Assembly (NCBI GenBank): GCA_021780285.1
Contig: JAJXZA010000286.1
Location: 1-23,884 of the forward strand
Source of the DNA: Planctomycetota bacterium
Lineage (GTDB): Bacteria; Planctomycetota; Phycisphaerae; WQYP01
Length of the DNA stretch: 23,884 nt
Direction: 5' to 3'
This document shows positions 7,669 to 15,690 of the stretch, in pieces (within the stretch, counting starts at the first letter, position 1; every line of letters starts with the position of its first letter). Under the pieces are notes generated by a model. It had not been told where the DNA came from and searched no databases. It was given only the letters and a program-made list of their open reading frames with translations. Made by a program: the position numbers and the translations under genes.

Positions 7669-8616
7669 TTACGCAAATTGCAGGGGCGGCAGTGACGCGG
7701 CGATTGCCTCGCGTTGGTCTTCCATCCATGGCGGCAGCATAAGTTGCTTGCCGAGCCGCTCCACCGATTCATCCACGGTAAAGCCGGGGCCGTCGGTCGC
7801 AATTTCAAAGAGCACGCCTCCAGGTTCACGATAATAAATTGAACGGAAGTAAACCCGCTCCATCGGCGGCGTCACGTGCAGGCCGCCCACCTCCAGTCGC
7901 TCCCGCCATAAATCCTGCTCTTCGGCAGTCGCTGTTCGCCAAGCCACATGATGAATGGCGCCGGCGCCAAGACGCCCCATCTGCTCGCCGGGGGCTGAAG
8001 CTGTCAATCCAATAGTTCCGGCCCAGCCAGCGGTGCCCAACCGCAACAATGCCCCGCCCTCTCTTGCCGCAACAGGCGCTGAACCAAGCGCATCGGTGAG
8101 ATGCCGGCGCGATGCGCTAAAATCCTTCACATGCAAATCAATGCCCCATATTCTTCGAATCGCATGTTCCTGTGGAACCTTCCCACGCCTGTTTGGCTCA
8201 TCCGGTTCCAAGTCCGATGATTCCGTCAAAGCCAATGGCAATCCCTCTGTATCAGTACACTGCAGGGCTGCGGCGGTTCCGTTCTCTGCCGGAACCATAG
8301 CGATGGCTGTGCCGGCTGCGGTCAGGCGGCTCTGCCAATACCCGATGCTTCCGGGCGGAATTGCAAATGTCACGCGATTGGCCTCGCCCGCGCCCCGCCG
8401 GGCCAGCCGCGCACCCGGCCAGAAAAAAAAGGTTATGAGCGTGCCCGGCCGTGCGGAGGCATCTCCATAATAGATGTGATAGCTTGTCGGATCATCAAAG
8501 TTTACCGTAACCTTGACGATGCGCAGGCCCAGCAACTGCGAGTAAAACGCGATGTTCTCCTGCGGCCTGCCGGATATAGCGGTTACATGATGAATGCCCG
8601 AAATCGTCATGGTCAT
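7669..8616 (-). CDS. Ring-cleaving dioxygenase of the glyoxalase/VOC fold (MhqO-like)
   Basis: A 315-residue protein built from two vicinal-oxygen-chelate modules, the size and layout of MhqO/MhqA-type extradiol dioxygenases that open hydroquinone or catechol rings. The N-terminal module starts TISGIHHVTAISGRPQENIAFYSQLLGLRIVK in pieces typical of the family; the second includes GAIHHVAWR and GVLFEIATDGPGF. The likely metal ligands are a His in GIHHVTAI, a His in GAIHHVAWR and the Glu in LFEIATD. The frame extends to 8694, but the ATG at 8616 (MTMTISGIHHVTAI) fits the family start; a second ATG at 8610 is also possible. No strong Shine-Dalgarno sequence is seen. It stands alone between gaps of about 400 bases, so it is probably a separate unit, perhaps for quinone detoxification. 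Confidence 0.85.
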   Translation of the reverse strand: MTMTISGIHHVTAISGRPQENIAFYSQLLGLRIVKVTVNFDDPTSYHIYYGDASARPGTLITFFFWPGARLARRGAGEANRVTFAIPPGSIGYWQSRLTAAGTAIAMVPAENGTAAALQCTDTEGLPLALTESSDLEPDEPNRRGKVPQEHAIRRIWGIDLHVKDFSASRRHLTDALGSAPVAAREGGALLRLGTAGWAGTIGLTASAPGEQMGRLGAGAIHHVAWRTATAEEQDLWRERLEVGGLHVTPPMERVYFRSIYYREPGGVLFEIATDGPGFTVDESVERLGKQLMLPPWMEDQREAIAASLPPLQFA

Positions 8617-9020
8617 TTCTGCAGTCCCGTATCTTGGCGGGTGTTGACCTGTGCGAAATAATCCTAAAGCTGCACACCCATGCGGCTTATGCACTCACAT
8701 GCAATCGTATCATTAACGCCTAAAGCCACAAAGCATGCTGCAACCCTCGGACAGGCTTCCGATGCGCGATGCAGCACCGCTGGCAACCAACGATCGTCAA
8801 TAGAAACACGCCGCTGCGCGATGCTGTGTGCTATTTCTATAAAACCAGCAATGGCAGCACACACCGATTTACGTTTCGGCCACTGTCGTTGGTGTCGGGC
8901 GGCAAGGTTGCTCTTATGGTGCCGGCATCTTGCCTGCAATTGGAACGACTTGCACGCGGCACGCTGGCGTTAGCGACGAGCGAGGATGCCAGCTCTCCCA
9001 GAGCAGACGGTACGCCTACG
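8617..9020. other. Intergenic stretch between ftsY and the dioxygenase gene
   Basis: About 400 bases with no believable gene; the open frames here have no family look. It contains a direct repeat TGCGCGATGC (8763-8772 and 8815-8824) and a seven-base inverted repeat GTGTGCT/AGCACAC (8826-8832 and 8856-8862) with a 23-base loop. These could be parts of a structured RNA, an ftsY terminator or decayed sequence; nothing decides between them. Confidence 0.35.
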
Positions 9021-9983
9021 TTAACTTGGCTTTATCGCCGATTCCTGCTGAAACAGCGCCTCAACAAACTGATCTGGATCAAAAGGTGCGATATCATCCG
9101 GCGTTTCGCCCAACCCAATAAACTTCACCGGCAAATTCAGTTGATGTCGAATGGCAACAACGATGCCACCCTTTGCGGTGCCGTCAAGTTTGGCTAAAAA
9201 TATGCCGGTAAGCTCCACGGACTTCTTAAACTCCTCGGCCTGCCGAATGGCGTTCTGCCCGGTCGTGGCGTCCAGCACCAGCAGCACCTCGTGAGGCGCT
9301 TCAGGAATTACCTTTTGAATGACGCGGCGAATCTTTGCCAGTTCGCGCATCAGATGATCCTGCGTATGCAGGCGCCCGGCAGTATCCACAATCAGCACAT
9401 CTACACCACGGGCCTTGGCCGCCTGGCACGCGTCAAAAGCCACTGCAGCCGGGTCCGCCCCCATCTGATGCTTTACGATCTCAACGCCAATACGACCGGC
9501 CCAAATGGTCAACTGCTCAACGGCGGCCGCCCTGAATGTATCGCACGCCGCCACCATCACGGTTTTGCCCTGCGACTTAAGCCACTGCCCCAATTTGGCG
9601 ATGCTCGTCGTCTTGCCGGCTCCGTTGATGCCCGTCACCAGAATGACCGTCGGGCCAGAAGCTGCCACCAGCAACGCCCGCGATTCCGCCGGCCAGTACC
9701 GACGCAACTCGCTCTTGAGGAACTCCAGCACCTGGTCGCCTGAATTAATGCGGCGCTCTTTCCACGCGGTGTGCAGGTCGCCAATGATTTTATCGGTTGC
9801 GGCCACGCCGATGTCCGACATGATCAATCGCTGTTTAAGTTCGGCGATAAGAGCGTCATCCAACGTTCGGCCGCGCAGCAGCGATTGCAGCGAACCCACA
9901 AGGGCGCTGCGCGTTTTGGCCAGCCCGCCGCGCAATTTATCAACGCTCTGATGAATCGCTTTTTTTATAAACTCAAACGCCAT
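9021..9983 (-). CDS. ftsY: Signal recognition particle receptor FtsY
   Basis: A 320-residue SRP-type GTPase that docks ribosome-SRP complexes at the membrane for co-translational insertion. An N-terminal helical N domain (about 1-90) precedes the G domain: P-loop GINGAGKTTS (118-127), DTFRAAAVEQL, VDTAGRLHTQDHLM, AKLDGTAKGG (usually TKLDGTAKGG, so the Thr is Ala here) and the closing FIGLGETPDDIAPFDPDQFVEALF. The long acidic A domain of enterobacterial FtsY is absent, giving the short form common in many phyla. The ATG at 9983 gives a normal start, MAFEFIKKAIHQSVDKLRGGL, and has only a weak GAAAG upstream. It is 38 bases after the ClC gene and probably part of the ribH-nusB-clc-ftsY run. Confidence 0.96.
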   Translation of the reverse strand: MAFEFIKKAIHQSVDKLRGGLAKTRSALVGSLQSLLRGRTLDDALIAELKQRLIMSDIGVAATDKIIGDLHTAWKERRINSGDQVLEFLKSELRRYWPAESRALLVAASGPTVILVTGINGAGKTTSIAKLGQWLKSQGKTVMVAACDTFRAAAVEQLTIWAGRIGVEIVKHQMGADPAAVAFDACQAAKARGVDVLIVDTAGRLHTQDHLMRELAKIRRVIQKVIPEAPHEVLLVLDATTGQNAIRQAEEFKKSVELTGIFLAKLDGTAKGGIVVAIRHQLNLPVKFIGLGETPDDIAPFDPDQFVEALFQQESAIKPS

Positions 9984-10021
9984 GGGTTTCTTTCAAAAAA
10001 ATATCCGCCCTGCCGAAAACG

Positions 10022-11821
10022 CTAAGAACGTTCACGGTGCGCCCTTAAGATATCTGAACGCGTTACAATACCCACAACCTCGGTCGAACGCTCACCAGCC
10101 ACAACAACCAAATGACCTATGCCGTGCCGCGCCATCGCTAGGTCAGCATCGCGCAGCGGCTGGTCCGGGCGGATGGCAATAACTCGCATTTTCATAACAT
10201 CGGCTACGGGTCTTGCAACTGCAAGATCGGGCTTAAACACATCCCGCCAGCCTATGACGCCGGCCAGCCCGCCCTGCTCATCCAACACTGGAAACAAGTC
10301 GTGACCGTCGCTGCCGCTATGACCGAGCAGTTGTTGTCGCGCCGCCAGCAGCGTATCGCTTGCCTTCAGGCAAACTGCCGGCTGCATGGCGTCGCCGACG
10401 AATAGGCGATCAAGAAAATCTACCGCATATTCGCTGTGCACGCGAATGCCTTTGCGGGCGATTTTTTCTGTCATGATGCTTTGCCGCATCAGCATGCACG
10501 ACACCAAAAAAGCGCTCCCGCACCCGGCCAGCAGCGGTACCAATCCCAGAGGTTGCAGCGTGGTTTCAAAGGCGAACACCACCGCGGTAAGCAGTGCTCG
10601 AGACGCCCCGGCAAAAATCGCGGCCATGCCTACAAGCGCCGCGACCGGTACGCTAATATCCGCATGAGGCAGATACCGTACGGCGCCAAGGCCCGCCGCA
10701 GCCCCCAAGGCACTGCCGATGGTGAACAGCGGCGCCAGCGTTCCACCCGATGTACCCGTTCCAAGTGATACCGTCCACGATACCCATTTTAAAATCGCCA
10801 GCGCCAGCAGCGCTGCCAGTCCCGATTTAACACTCAGCGCCGCAGAAATATTGTCATAACCAACTCCCAGCGTATGCGGCGCAAAGTAACCCACAATGCC
10901 CACCACGACAGCGCCAATCGCCGGCCACCACATCCAATGGGTGGGGCACCACTTCTCAAAGCCATCCTCCACCGCATAAACCGCACGTGTCACCCCGGCC
11001 GCCACCACTCCCATCAGCGCGCCCAGCACCACATAAAATATCATCGCGACGGCGCCCGCCGGCTTAACCGGCCCCATCGCAAACATCGGCGCAGTGCCCC
11101 ACACCAATATTCGCAGCCCACCGGCCGTGGCGCAGGCCAGTGCCACCGGCACCAGGGAGCGAGCCTTAAATTCAAACAGCAGCAGTTCCACCGCCAGCAG
11201 CACAGCCGCGACAGGAGCGCCGAATGTGGCCGCCATACCCGCAGCAGCGCCGGCGGCAAGCAGCGTCTTTCGCTCATCAGCCGTTATGCTAAGCACCTGC
11301 CCGACCAGCGAGCCAACCGCTCCACCCGTGGCGATAATCGGACCTTCAGCGCCAAACGGCCCACCAGTGCCGATGCTGATGGCCGCCGACAACGGCTTAA
11401 GAAGCGTTACGCGGTACGGAATTTTACTTTGTTTGAGAATAACCGTTTCCATAGCCTCCGGAATACCATGACCTCGTATTGCCTTGGAACCGTATCGCGC
11501 CATGATGCCGACCACAATCGCACCGGCCACAGGTATAAGCACAACCCAAAGCCCCACATGAGTCACGGTCGGATTGACCAGCGTCATCGAAACACGACCG
11601 TAAAAGCACAGGTTGGTGATCAGACCGATTAGAGATCGCAACACCACGGCGGCAATCATGCCAACTGCGCCAAGCCCAATCGCCAGCAGCGCAATATAAA
11701 GTGAGCGAAGGTCCAACGTCGGCCGCTGGCTCTCCACGCCGGCAATTTCCAGCGTATCAGCCATTGAAATAGACACTGGTATCGGCTTTACATCTAAACG
11801 ATGGGGCATGTCATCGGCCAC
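10022..11821 (-). CDS. ClC-family chloride channel/transporter with C-terminal CBS pair
   Basis: A 599-residue membrane protein with a ClC core (about 40-440, many hydrophobic helices) and two CBS domains at the C-terminus (about 455-599), which usually bind adenine nucleotides and regulate transport. The first anion-filter motif reads GHGIPE (117-122), with His in the place of the Ser of the E. coli GSGIP; the gating glutamate is kept, Glu159 in GAEGP. The segment AVELLLFEF and the filter GGTLAPLFTIGSALG follow as expected. Start is a GTG with GGAGG six bases upstream, which makes it preferable to the downstream ATG at 11809. Whether it is a channel or a chloride/proton exchanger cannot be read off. 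It sits between nusB and ftsY, which are often neighbours without it, so it may have been inserted there. Confidence 0.92.
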   Translation of the reverse strand: MADDMPHRLDVKPIPVSISMADTLEIAGVESQRPTLDLRSLYIALLAIGLGAVGMIAAVVLRSLIGLITNLCFYGRVSMTLVNPTVTHVGLWVVLIPVAGAIVVGIMARYGSKAIRGHGIPEAMETVILKQSKIPYRVTLLKPLSAAISIGTGGPFGAEGPIIATGGAVGSLVGQVLSITADERKTLLAAGAAAGMAATFGAPVAAVLLAVELLLFEFKARSLVPVALACATAGGLRILVWGTAPMFAMGPVKPAGAVAMIFYVVLGALMGVVAAGVTRAVYAVEDGFEKWCPTHWMWWPAIGAVVVGIVGYFAPHTLGVGYDNISAALSVKSGLAALLALAILKWVSWTVSLGTGTSGGTLAPLFTIGSALGAAAGLGAVRYLPHADISVPVAALVGMAAIFAGASRALLTAVVFAFETTLQPLGLVPLLAGCGSAFLVSCMLMRQSIMTEKIARKGIRVHSEYAVDFLDRLFVGDAMQPAVCLKASDTLLAARQQLLGHSGSDGHDLFPVLDEQGGLAGVIGWRDVFKPDLAVARPVADVMKMRVIAIRPDQPLRDADLAMARHGIGHLVVVAGERSTEVVGIVTRSDILRAHRERS

Positions 11822-11967
11822 GAAATACCTCCATGGTGCACACCTGTGACATCTCGTTTTTCTACAAGAAATGCGCCGTTTTGCACTCCCAGGTTATAAC
11901 TCCCGTCTCCCGTCTGGTAACTCGCCAGCCGCGCTATAAACTCGCGTGAGCACACAGGCCCCGCCGC

Positions 11968-12423
11968 CTACACTGCGGGACCTGCGGGGCTGGCTTTGCC
12001 GGTTTGTCTGGCGTAATCTTTTATCACCGCATCCAGCACGCCATTGATAAACTCAGCGGAATCCCCGGTCGAAAAATCGCGGGCCATCGTGATCGCTTCA
12101 TCCAAAATCACGGGCGGCGGCGTGTCGGCGTGTTTTATTTCCCAGGCAGCCAGCCGCAGGATGCTGCGATCCACCACCGCCATACGCGCCACGCTCCATC
12201 GCGGCACCAGCACGGCAAGCCACTGATCAGCCTCCTGGCGATAGGCCCATGTTCCTTTGGTGTACTCACCCGCCGCGGCCTGCACCTGCGCATCTTCGCT
12301 TTGCTGGCTCAAAAACAGGTCCATGCCCTGCGTTAAAAAATCCTCGCCCTGTACATCCACTTGATAAATGGCCTGCAGGGCCAACCGGCGGGCCATCGTA
12401 CGCTGCGAGTTATGCATAGTCAT
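11968..12423 (-). CDS. nusB: Transcription antitermination protein NusB
   Basis: A 151-residue all-helical protein of the NusB family, which with NusE/S10 binds boxA RNA and promotes ribosomal RNA antitermination. Recognisable features are the N-terminal RRLALQAIYQVDVQG, the Arg-rich middle VPRWSVARMAVVDRSILRLAAWEI and the closing VILDEAITMARDFSTGDSAEFINGVLDAVIKDY. Two ATGs are possible (12423 and 12417). Neither has a good Shine-Dalgarno sequence, and the gene begins 11 bases after the ribH stop, so it probably relies on translational coupling to ribH. The ribH-nusB pair is widespread in bacteria, which supports the call. The C-terminal tail TGKASPAGPAV is variable in the family. Confidence 0.93.
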   Translation of the reverse strand: MTMHNSQRTMARRLALQAIYQVDVQGEDFLTQGMDLFLSQQSEDAQVQAAAGEYTKGTWAYRQEADQWLAVLVPRWSVARMAVVDRSILRLAAWEIKHADTPPPVILDEAITMARDFSTGDSAEFINGVLDAVIKDYARQTGKASPAGPAV

Positions 12424-12434
12424 GGAGGTAAGCT

Positions 12435-12917
12435 CTATTTCGTGAGTGGCGCCAGTTTGCGCATAACACTGGCCATTTCAATGGCGGCACATGCGGCATT
12501 CCAGCCGGCGTTGCCCATTTTCAGTCCGGCGCGATCCATCGCCTGCTCCACCGTATCCACCGTCAAAACACCAAAAATGGTCGGTACACCAGTTGCCGGG
12601 CCGATTTCCGCAATGGCTCGTGCGGCCTGCTGGGCCACATGGTCAAAGTGCGCCGTTTCACCCTTGATAACACACCCCAGGCACACGATCGCGGCAAACT
12701 TGCCGCTCAGCGCCAACTGCTGCGCTGCCGTCGCGAGTTCAAAACTGCCTGGCACATAAACTTTTACAATGTCCTTGCCGCCGGCTCCATGACGCTCAAA
12801 TGCATCAATGGCTCCATCCGCCAATCGCCCCGTGATGGCGCTGTTAAACTCGGCTACCACCACGGCAAAGCGATCGCCCGCTTTTACCGTTAAGTCTCCG
12901 CGAATTTCCATGACCAT
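12435..12917 (-). CDS. ribH: 6,7-dimethyl-8-ribityllumazine synthase
   Basis: A 160-residue lumazine synthase, the penultimate step of riboflavin synthesis, condensing 5-amino-6-ribitylaminouracil with dihydroxybutanone phosphate. Family segments are FAVVVAEFNSAITGRL near the N-terminus, VPGSFELATAAQQLA (56-70), GCVIKGETAHFDHV (81-94) with catalytic His90, GVPTIFGVLTVDT, and a Gly-Asn-Ala-Gly-Trp segment near the end. The frame is open to 13142, running through the tRNA gene, but AGGAG lies eight bases before the ATG at 12917, which also matches the family start. No FMN riboswitch is visible in the roughly 100 bases between it and the tRNA gene. It may be transcribed from the tRNA-Leu promoter. 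Confidence 0.96.
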   Translation of the reverse strand: MVMEIRGDLTVKAGDRFAVVVAEFNSAITGRLADGAIDAFERHGAGGKDIVKVYVPGSFELATAAQQLALSGKFAAIVCLGCVIKGETAHFDHVAQQAARAIAEIGPATGVPTIFGVLTVDTVEQAMDRAGLKMGNAGWNAACAAIEMASVMRKLAPLTK

Positions 12918-13015
12918 CGGACAATCTCCTGCGAAGCGCACCATGCCCCAAGCCGTCTGGCCGCCAAGTACAGCGCACGCCACCCCATAAGGGCCTGCAT
13001 GCCTTTTACTATTCA

Positions 13016-13099
13016 TGCCGGAGGAGGGAGTCGAACCCACACTCTCTTGCGAGAACTGGATTTTGAGTCCAGCGCGTCTGCCAGTTCCGCCACTCCGGC
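13016..13099 (-). tRNA. tRNA-Leu, anticodon CAA
   Basis: The minus strand reads as a type II tRNA: acceptor stem GCCGGAG with CTCCGGC, a D arm with GGCAGACGC, anticodon stem-loop CTGGA-CTCAAAA-TCCAG giving anticodon CAA (reads UUG), a variable arm TTCTCGCAAGAGAG, and the T arm GTGGGTTCGACTCC. The long variable arm fits leucine. The discriminator is A (13016). CCA is not encoded; the following bases are TGA. Confidence 0.97.
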
Positions 13100-13110
13100 G
13101 AGGGGTTTTT

Positions 13111-13139
13111 ATTATAGGGAAAATAGCACCCCCTGCCAA
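13111..13139 (-). promoter_or_regulatory. Promoter of tRNA-Leu (and perhaps ribH-nusB)
   Basis: Minus strand TTGGCA (13139-13134), 17-base spacer, TATAAT (13116-13111): a near-perfect sigma-70 promoter. It is placed so that transcription starts a few bases before the mature 5' end of the tRNA. Confidence 0.75.
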
Positions 13140-13157
13140 CACGCCTCGTCAAAATCC

Positions 13158-13178
13158 GAAATTAGAAATTAGAAATTT
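13158..13178. repeat. Three tandem copies of a 7-base unit GAAATTA
   Basis: GAAATTA (13158-13164), GAAATTA (13165-13171) and GAAATTT (13172-13178) stand in the 190-base gap between the cysteine desulfurase stop and the tRNA promoter. The stretch is AT-rich in an otherwise GC-rich region. No function is evident. Confidence 0.6.
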
Positions 13179-13330
13179 GCAATTCTCAAATCATCGCTCA
13201 TCGCACTTTTTCCACCCCGCCGCACAGCAACTCTCCCCTCATCCGTTCAATCACTCACACAACAATGTTGCCAGAAATATCAAACATGATGAACCAGCCC
13301 CTGCTGCTGTGCTGTTTTGGGCACAGCATT

Positions 13331-14497
13331 TCAGGCCGTCACTTCGCGCAGTGCTTCGAGGAGCTTGTCAATGTCGGCCTCGGTATTGAACGCGCCCGGG
13401 CTTACCCGAACCGTCCCATCCGGAAATGATCCCAAACTCTTGTGCGCATACGGCGAGCAATGCAAGCCGGGCCGCACCGCAATTGAAAAAGCCTCATCCA
13501 AAATGCCGCCAAGCTCCTGTGGACTATAGCCATCCACATTAAAGCTGATGGTGCCCACGCGGTTCGCCGCGGTTGATGGGCCATATACCTCCACCGCTTC
13601 AATTTCTGCCAACGCATCAAGCAGCCGTTGCACCAATGCCTGCTCATGGGCGAGCGTCTTGGCTGGCACATGCTGCCGCACGTATTCGCCAGCCGCACCC
13701 AAGCCTGCAATGCCCACGGTATTGGGCGTCCCGCCCTCCAGAAAATATGGAAACAGCCGTGGCTGCTGCGGACTTGCAGAATCGCCGCCCGTACCGCCCT
13801 CGCGAAAAGCCGTCAGTTCGTCTATTTTAACCGTCGCATTCACATACAGCCCGCCCGTGCCGGTCGGCCCCAGCAGCGACTTATGCCCCGGAAAGGCAAG
13901 CAAATCTATATAATCATGTTGCACGTTAATGGGCGCTACGCCTATGGTTTGCGCACCATCAAGTAAAAACTTTACGCCATGTTCCCGCGCGATTTTTCCG
14001 ACATCCCGCGCCGGCTGAATAGTGCCAACCACATTGCTCGCGTGCGTAATCGCTATGAGCCGGGTTTTTGGCCCAATGGCCTGCCGAATGTCATCCGGAT
14101 TTATCAGGCCCGTACTTGGCGAAAAGTCCACGCGCGTCAGCGTTATAAAGCCCGAATCGCTCATGGCCTGCAGCGGACGGCTGACGCTGTTATGCTCCAG
14201 CGTCGTGGTAATGACATGGTCTCCCGGACGCAGCAGGCCCTTGAAGGCTATGTTCAGCGCATCAGTGCAGTTCATGGTCCATATCATACGATGCAGATCA
14301 TTTCCGCCGATAAACTCCGTCAACTCCTTACGCACCGTGTCCAACATGCGCTCGGCGGCCACAGCCATGCGATGGCCGGCCCGGCCGGGGTTGGCGGCAT
14401 CCTGAGCTAAAAATCGCGACATAGCCTCAGCCACCACCGGCGGTTTGGGCCAGCTTGTGGCGGCGTTATCCAGATACGTCACTTCTTGGGCTACCAT
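13331..14497 (-). CDS. Cysteine desulfurase family protein (class V aminotransferase fold)
   Basis: A 388-residue PLP enzyme of the SufS/CsdA-like group, which takes sulfur from cysteine as an enzyme persulfide and gives alanine. The N-terminus YLDNAATSWPKPPVVAEAM is typical. PLP contacts include His102 (TLEHNS), Asp180 (LLDGAQ) and the Schiff-base Lys206 in AFPGHKSLLGPTGTGG. The active cysteine is Cys347 in VRPGLHCSPYAHK, placed as in this subfamily. The ATG at 14497 has AGGA upstream. It is last in the minus-strand run that starts with thrC and holds a sulfur carrier and its activating enzyme, so it is the likely sulfur donor for carrier thiocarboxylate formation; that role is inferred from position. 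A 106-base gap with a hairpin separates it from the DinB genes, so expression may be partly separate. Confidence 0.92.
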   Translation of the reverse strand: MVAQEVTYLDNAATSWPKPPVVAEAMSRFLAQDAANPGRAGHRMAVAAERMLDTVRKELTEFIGGNDLHRMIWTMNCTDALNIAFKGLLRPGDHVITTTLEHNSVSRPLQAMSDSGFITLTRVDFSPSTGLINPDDIRQAIGPKTRLIAITHASNVVGTIQPARDVGKIAREHGVKFLLDGAQTIGVAPINVQHDYIDLLAFPGHKSLLGPTGTGGLYVNATVKIDELTAFREGGTGGDSASPQQPRLFPYFLEGGTPNTVGIAGLGAAGEYVRQHVPAKTLAHEQALVQRLLDALAEIEAVEVYGPSTAANRVGTISFNVDGYSPQELGGILDEAFSIAVRPGLHCSPYAHKSLGSFPDGTVRVSPGAFNTEADIDKLLEALREVTA

Positions 14498-14552
14498 GCG
14501 ATGATTTTCCTATCATTTCAGCCTGTGCGGTTGGGGGCCATGCGCGGTTGGC

Positions 14553-14571
14553 CAGGGTAAGCCGTACCCTG
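14553..14571 (-). other. Hairpin between a DinB gene and the desulfurase gene
   Basis: CAGGGTA and TACCCTG form a perfect seven-base stem with a five-base loop, in the only notable gap (106 bases) in the lower half of the sulfur operon. No T-run follows, so it is more likely a processing or attenuation structure than a full terminator; it could also be chance. Confidence 0.4.
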
Positions 14572-14603
14572 TGCGCCAGCTCATTAAACCCGGCCGACTT
14601 CAA

Positions 14604-15089
14604 TTAAACCGCAGGCAAACCCTGCACACGCCGCCATGTTGAAAGCTGACCCGCGTGATACCCTTCGTGCCACGTGCCATACATAAAAATAGTGTGTCCA
14701 ACGGTCGGGAACCTCTCGCGACGCGCCGGGTCCGGATGCGGCTTGGCAAGCTCCTCTGGCGTAATGCTAGCCAGCCGCTTAAGAATCTCCGCTCGCACTT
14801 TAGCCAACTGCTCAAGGTACCAGGCCTTGGGCTTGTATTTGCTTTTGTCGGCCACGGGCGTGCTGCCGCCGCCGTAGATATCCCTCCAGTTGGCGTCCAA
14901 CGTTGGGGGCGTTCCACCAATCAGCGATAAAAAGCTGCAGTCCACCAGCAGCAGATGCCCCAGCACCCACGCTGGATGATTGGTTTTCGGCGCCGGCTGA
15001 ATCGTCAGTTGATCATCCGTAAGATCATTCACCAGTTTCAACGTGGCGTTACGGGTATGTGTGATGGTGCTGATAAAAGGTTGAAGCAT
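14604..15089 (-). CDS. DinB/YfiT-fold putative metal-dependent enzyme (first of a tandem pair)
   Basis: A 161-residue four-helix-bundle protein of the DinB superfamily. The three metal-binding histidines expected of the fold are visible: His45 in NHPAWVLGHLLLV, and His141 and His145 in WHEGYHAGQ. Members include thiol transferases (for example bacillithiol or mycothiol S-transferases) and many proteins without known function. It is clearly paralogous to the gene just upstream, sharing NHPAW-LGHLLLV near the front and HEGYHAGQ with a following Trp-Arg near the end, so a tandem duplication is likely. The ATG at 15089 has AAGGA upstream; the longer open frame to 15278 overlaps the neighbour and lacks family sequence. 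Its place between the ThiF-like gene and the cysteine desulfurase suggests thiol or sulfur chemistry, but this is inference. Confidence 0.85.
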   Translation of the reverse strand: MLQPFISTITHTRNATLKLVNDLTDDQLTIQPAPKTNHPAWVLGHLLLVDCSFLSLIGGTPPTLDANWRDIYGGGSTPVADKSKYKPKAWYLEQLAKVRAEILKRLASITPEELAKPHPDPARRERFPTVGHTIFMYGTWHEGYHAGQLSTWRRVQGLPAV

Positions 15090-15144
15090 CGTATAATCCT
15101 TAAAAAAAGTACAAAAATAAAACCGTAAACAACTTAAGGCACTT

Positions 15145-15639
15145 TTACATGCCGACACTTGGCAGGCCCATAGCTTTGCGCCAACTTGCAATTTGCCCGG
15201 CATGATACCCTTCATGAACAAGTCCCGCGAACAGAACCGCACGGCCGATCGTCGGCAGAAAAGAGCGAAGCTTCTCATCAGGAAACGGCTTTTCCAAATC
15301 TTCCGGCTTGTACGATTTAATAACGTCTACCATTGCCGCTCGCGTTTTTTTAAAGTTGCTCACGTAAAACTCCAGCGGCTGGTACGCGGCGCGATTACTC
15401 GTGGGCTTGCTGCCCATGCCGTAAAGCTCCTGCCAGTTTGCCGGCAACTCCACCGCGGCCTTGCCGCTTAGCGTGTGCACCACGCCATTTTCGACCAGCA
15501 GCAGATGCCCCAGCGTCCAAGCCGGATGGTTCACCTGTCCGGCCGGCTGCTCCGCCGCTCGCGCATCGGGAATGCCATTCAAATAACCAAGCACCATGCC
15601 GCGGCATTGTTCAATGGCGTTTAGAATTTCCTGACTCAT
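15145..15639 (-). CDS. DinB/YfiT-fold putative metal-dependent enzyme (second of a tandem pair)
   Basis: A 164-residue DinB-superfamily protein with the histidine triad His45 (NHPAWTLGHLLLV), His142 and His146 (VHEGYHAGQ). It is a paralogue of the next gene, 55 bases downstream: similar length, the same motifs at the same positions and the same GLPSV/GLPAV ending. The middle regions differ considerably, so the duplication is not recent. The ATG at 15639 has AGGA about eight bases upstream. It follows the ThiF-like gene by 51 bases on the same strand and is presumably in the same transcript. Possible roles are a thiol transferase or a damage-inducible hydrolase; no substrate can be named. Confidence 0.85.
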   Translation of the reverse strand: MSQEILNAIEQCRGMVLGYLNGIPDARAAEQPAGQVNHPAWTLGHLLLVENGVVHTLSGKAAVELPANWQELYGMGSKPTSNRAAYQPLEFYVSNFKKTRAAMVDVIKSYKPEDLEKPFPDEKLRSFLPTIGRAVLFAGLVHEGYHAGQIASWRKAMGLPSVGM

Positions 15640-15690
15640 CAGCGTCGTCCTTTCAAAATAGTGCCAACCCCATGTACCGCTTCAATCACC

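Noticed and set aside
8664..8939. 91-residue minus-strand open frame between ftsY and the dioxygenase gene
   Set aside because: Its composition is not protein-like, it has no recognisable motif, and it overlaps the expected control region of the dioxygenase gene.
12918..13015. Possible FMN riboswitch before ribH
   Set aside because: The conserved FMN aptamer segments are absent, and the space between ribH and the tRNA gene is only about 100 bases.
12918..13142. Longer ribH frame starting upstream, through the tRNA gene
   Set aside because: The extension crosses the tRNA-Leu gene and has no family sequence; AGGAG and the family N-terminus support the ATG at 12917.
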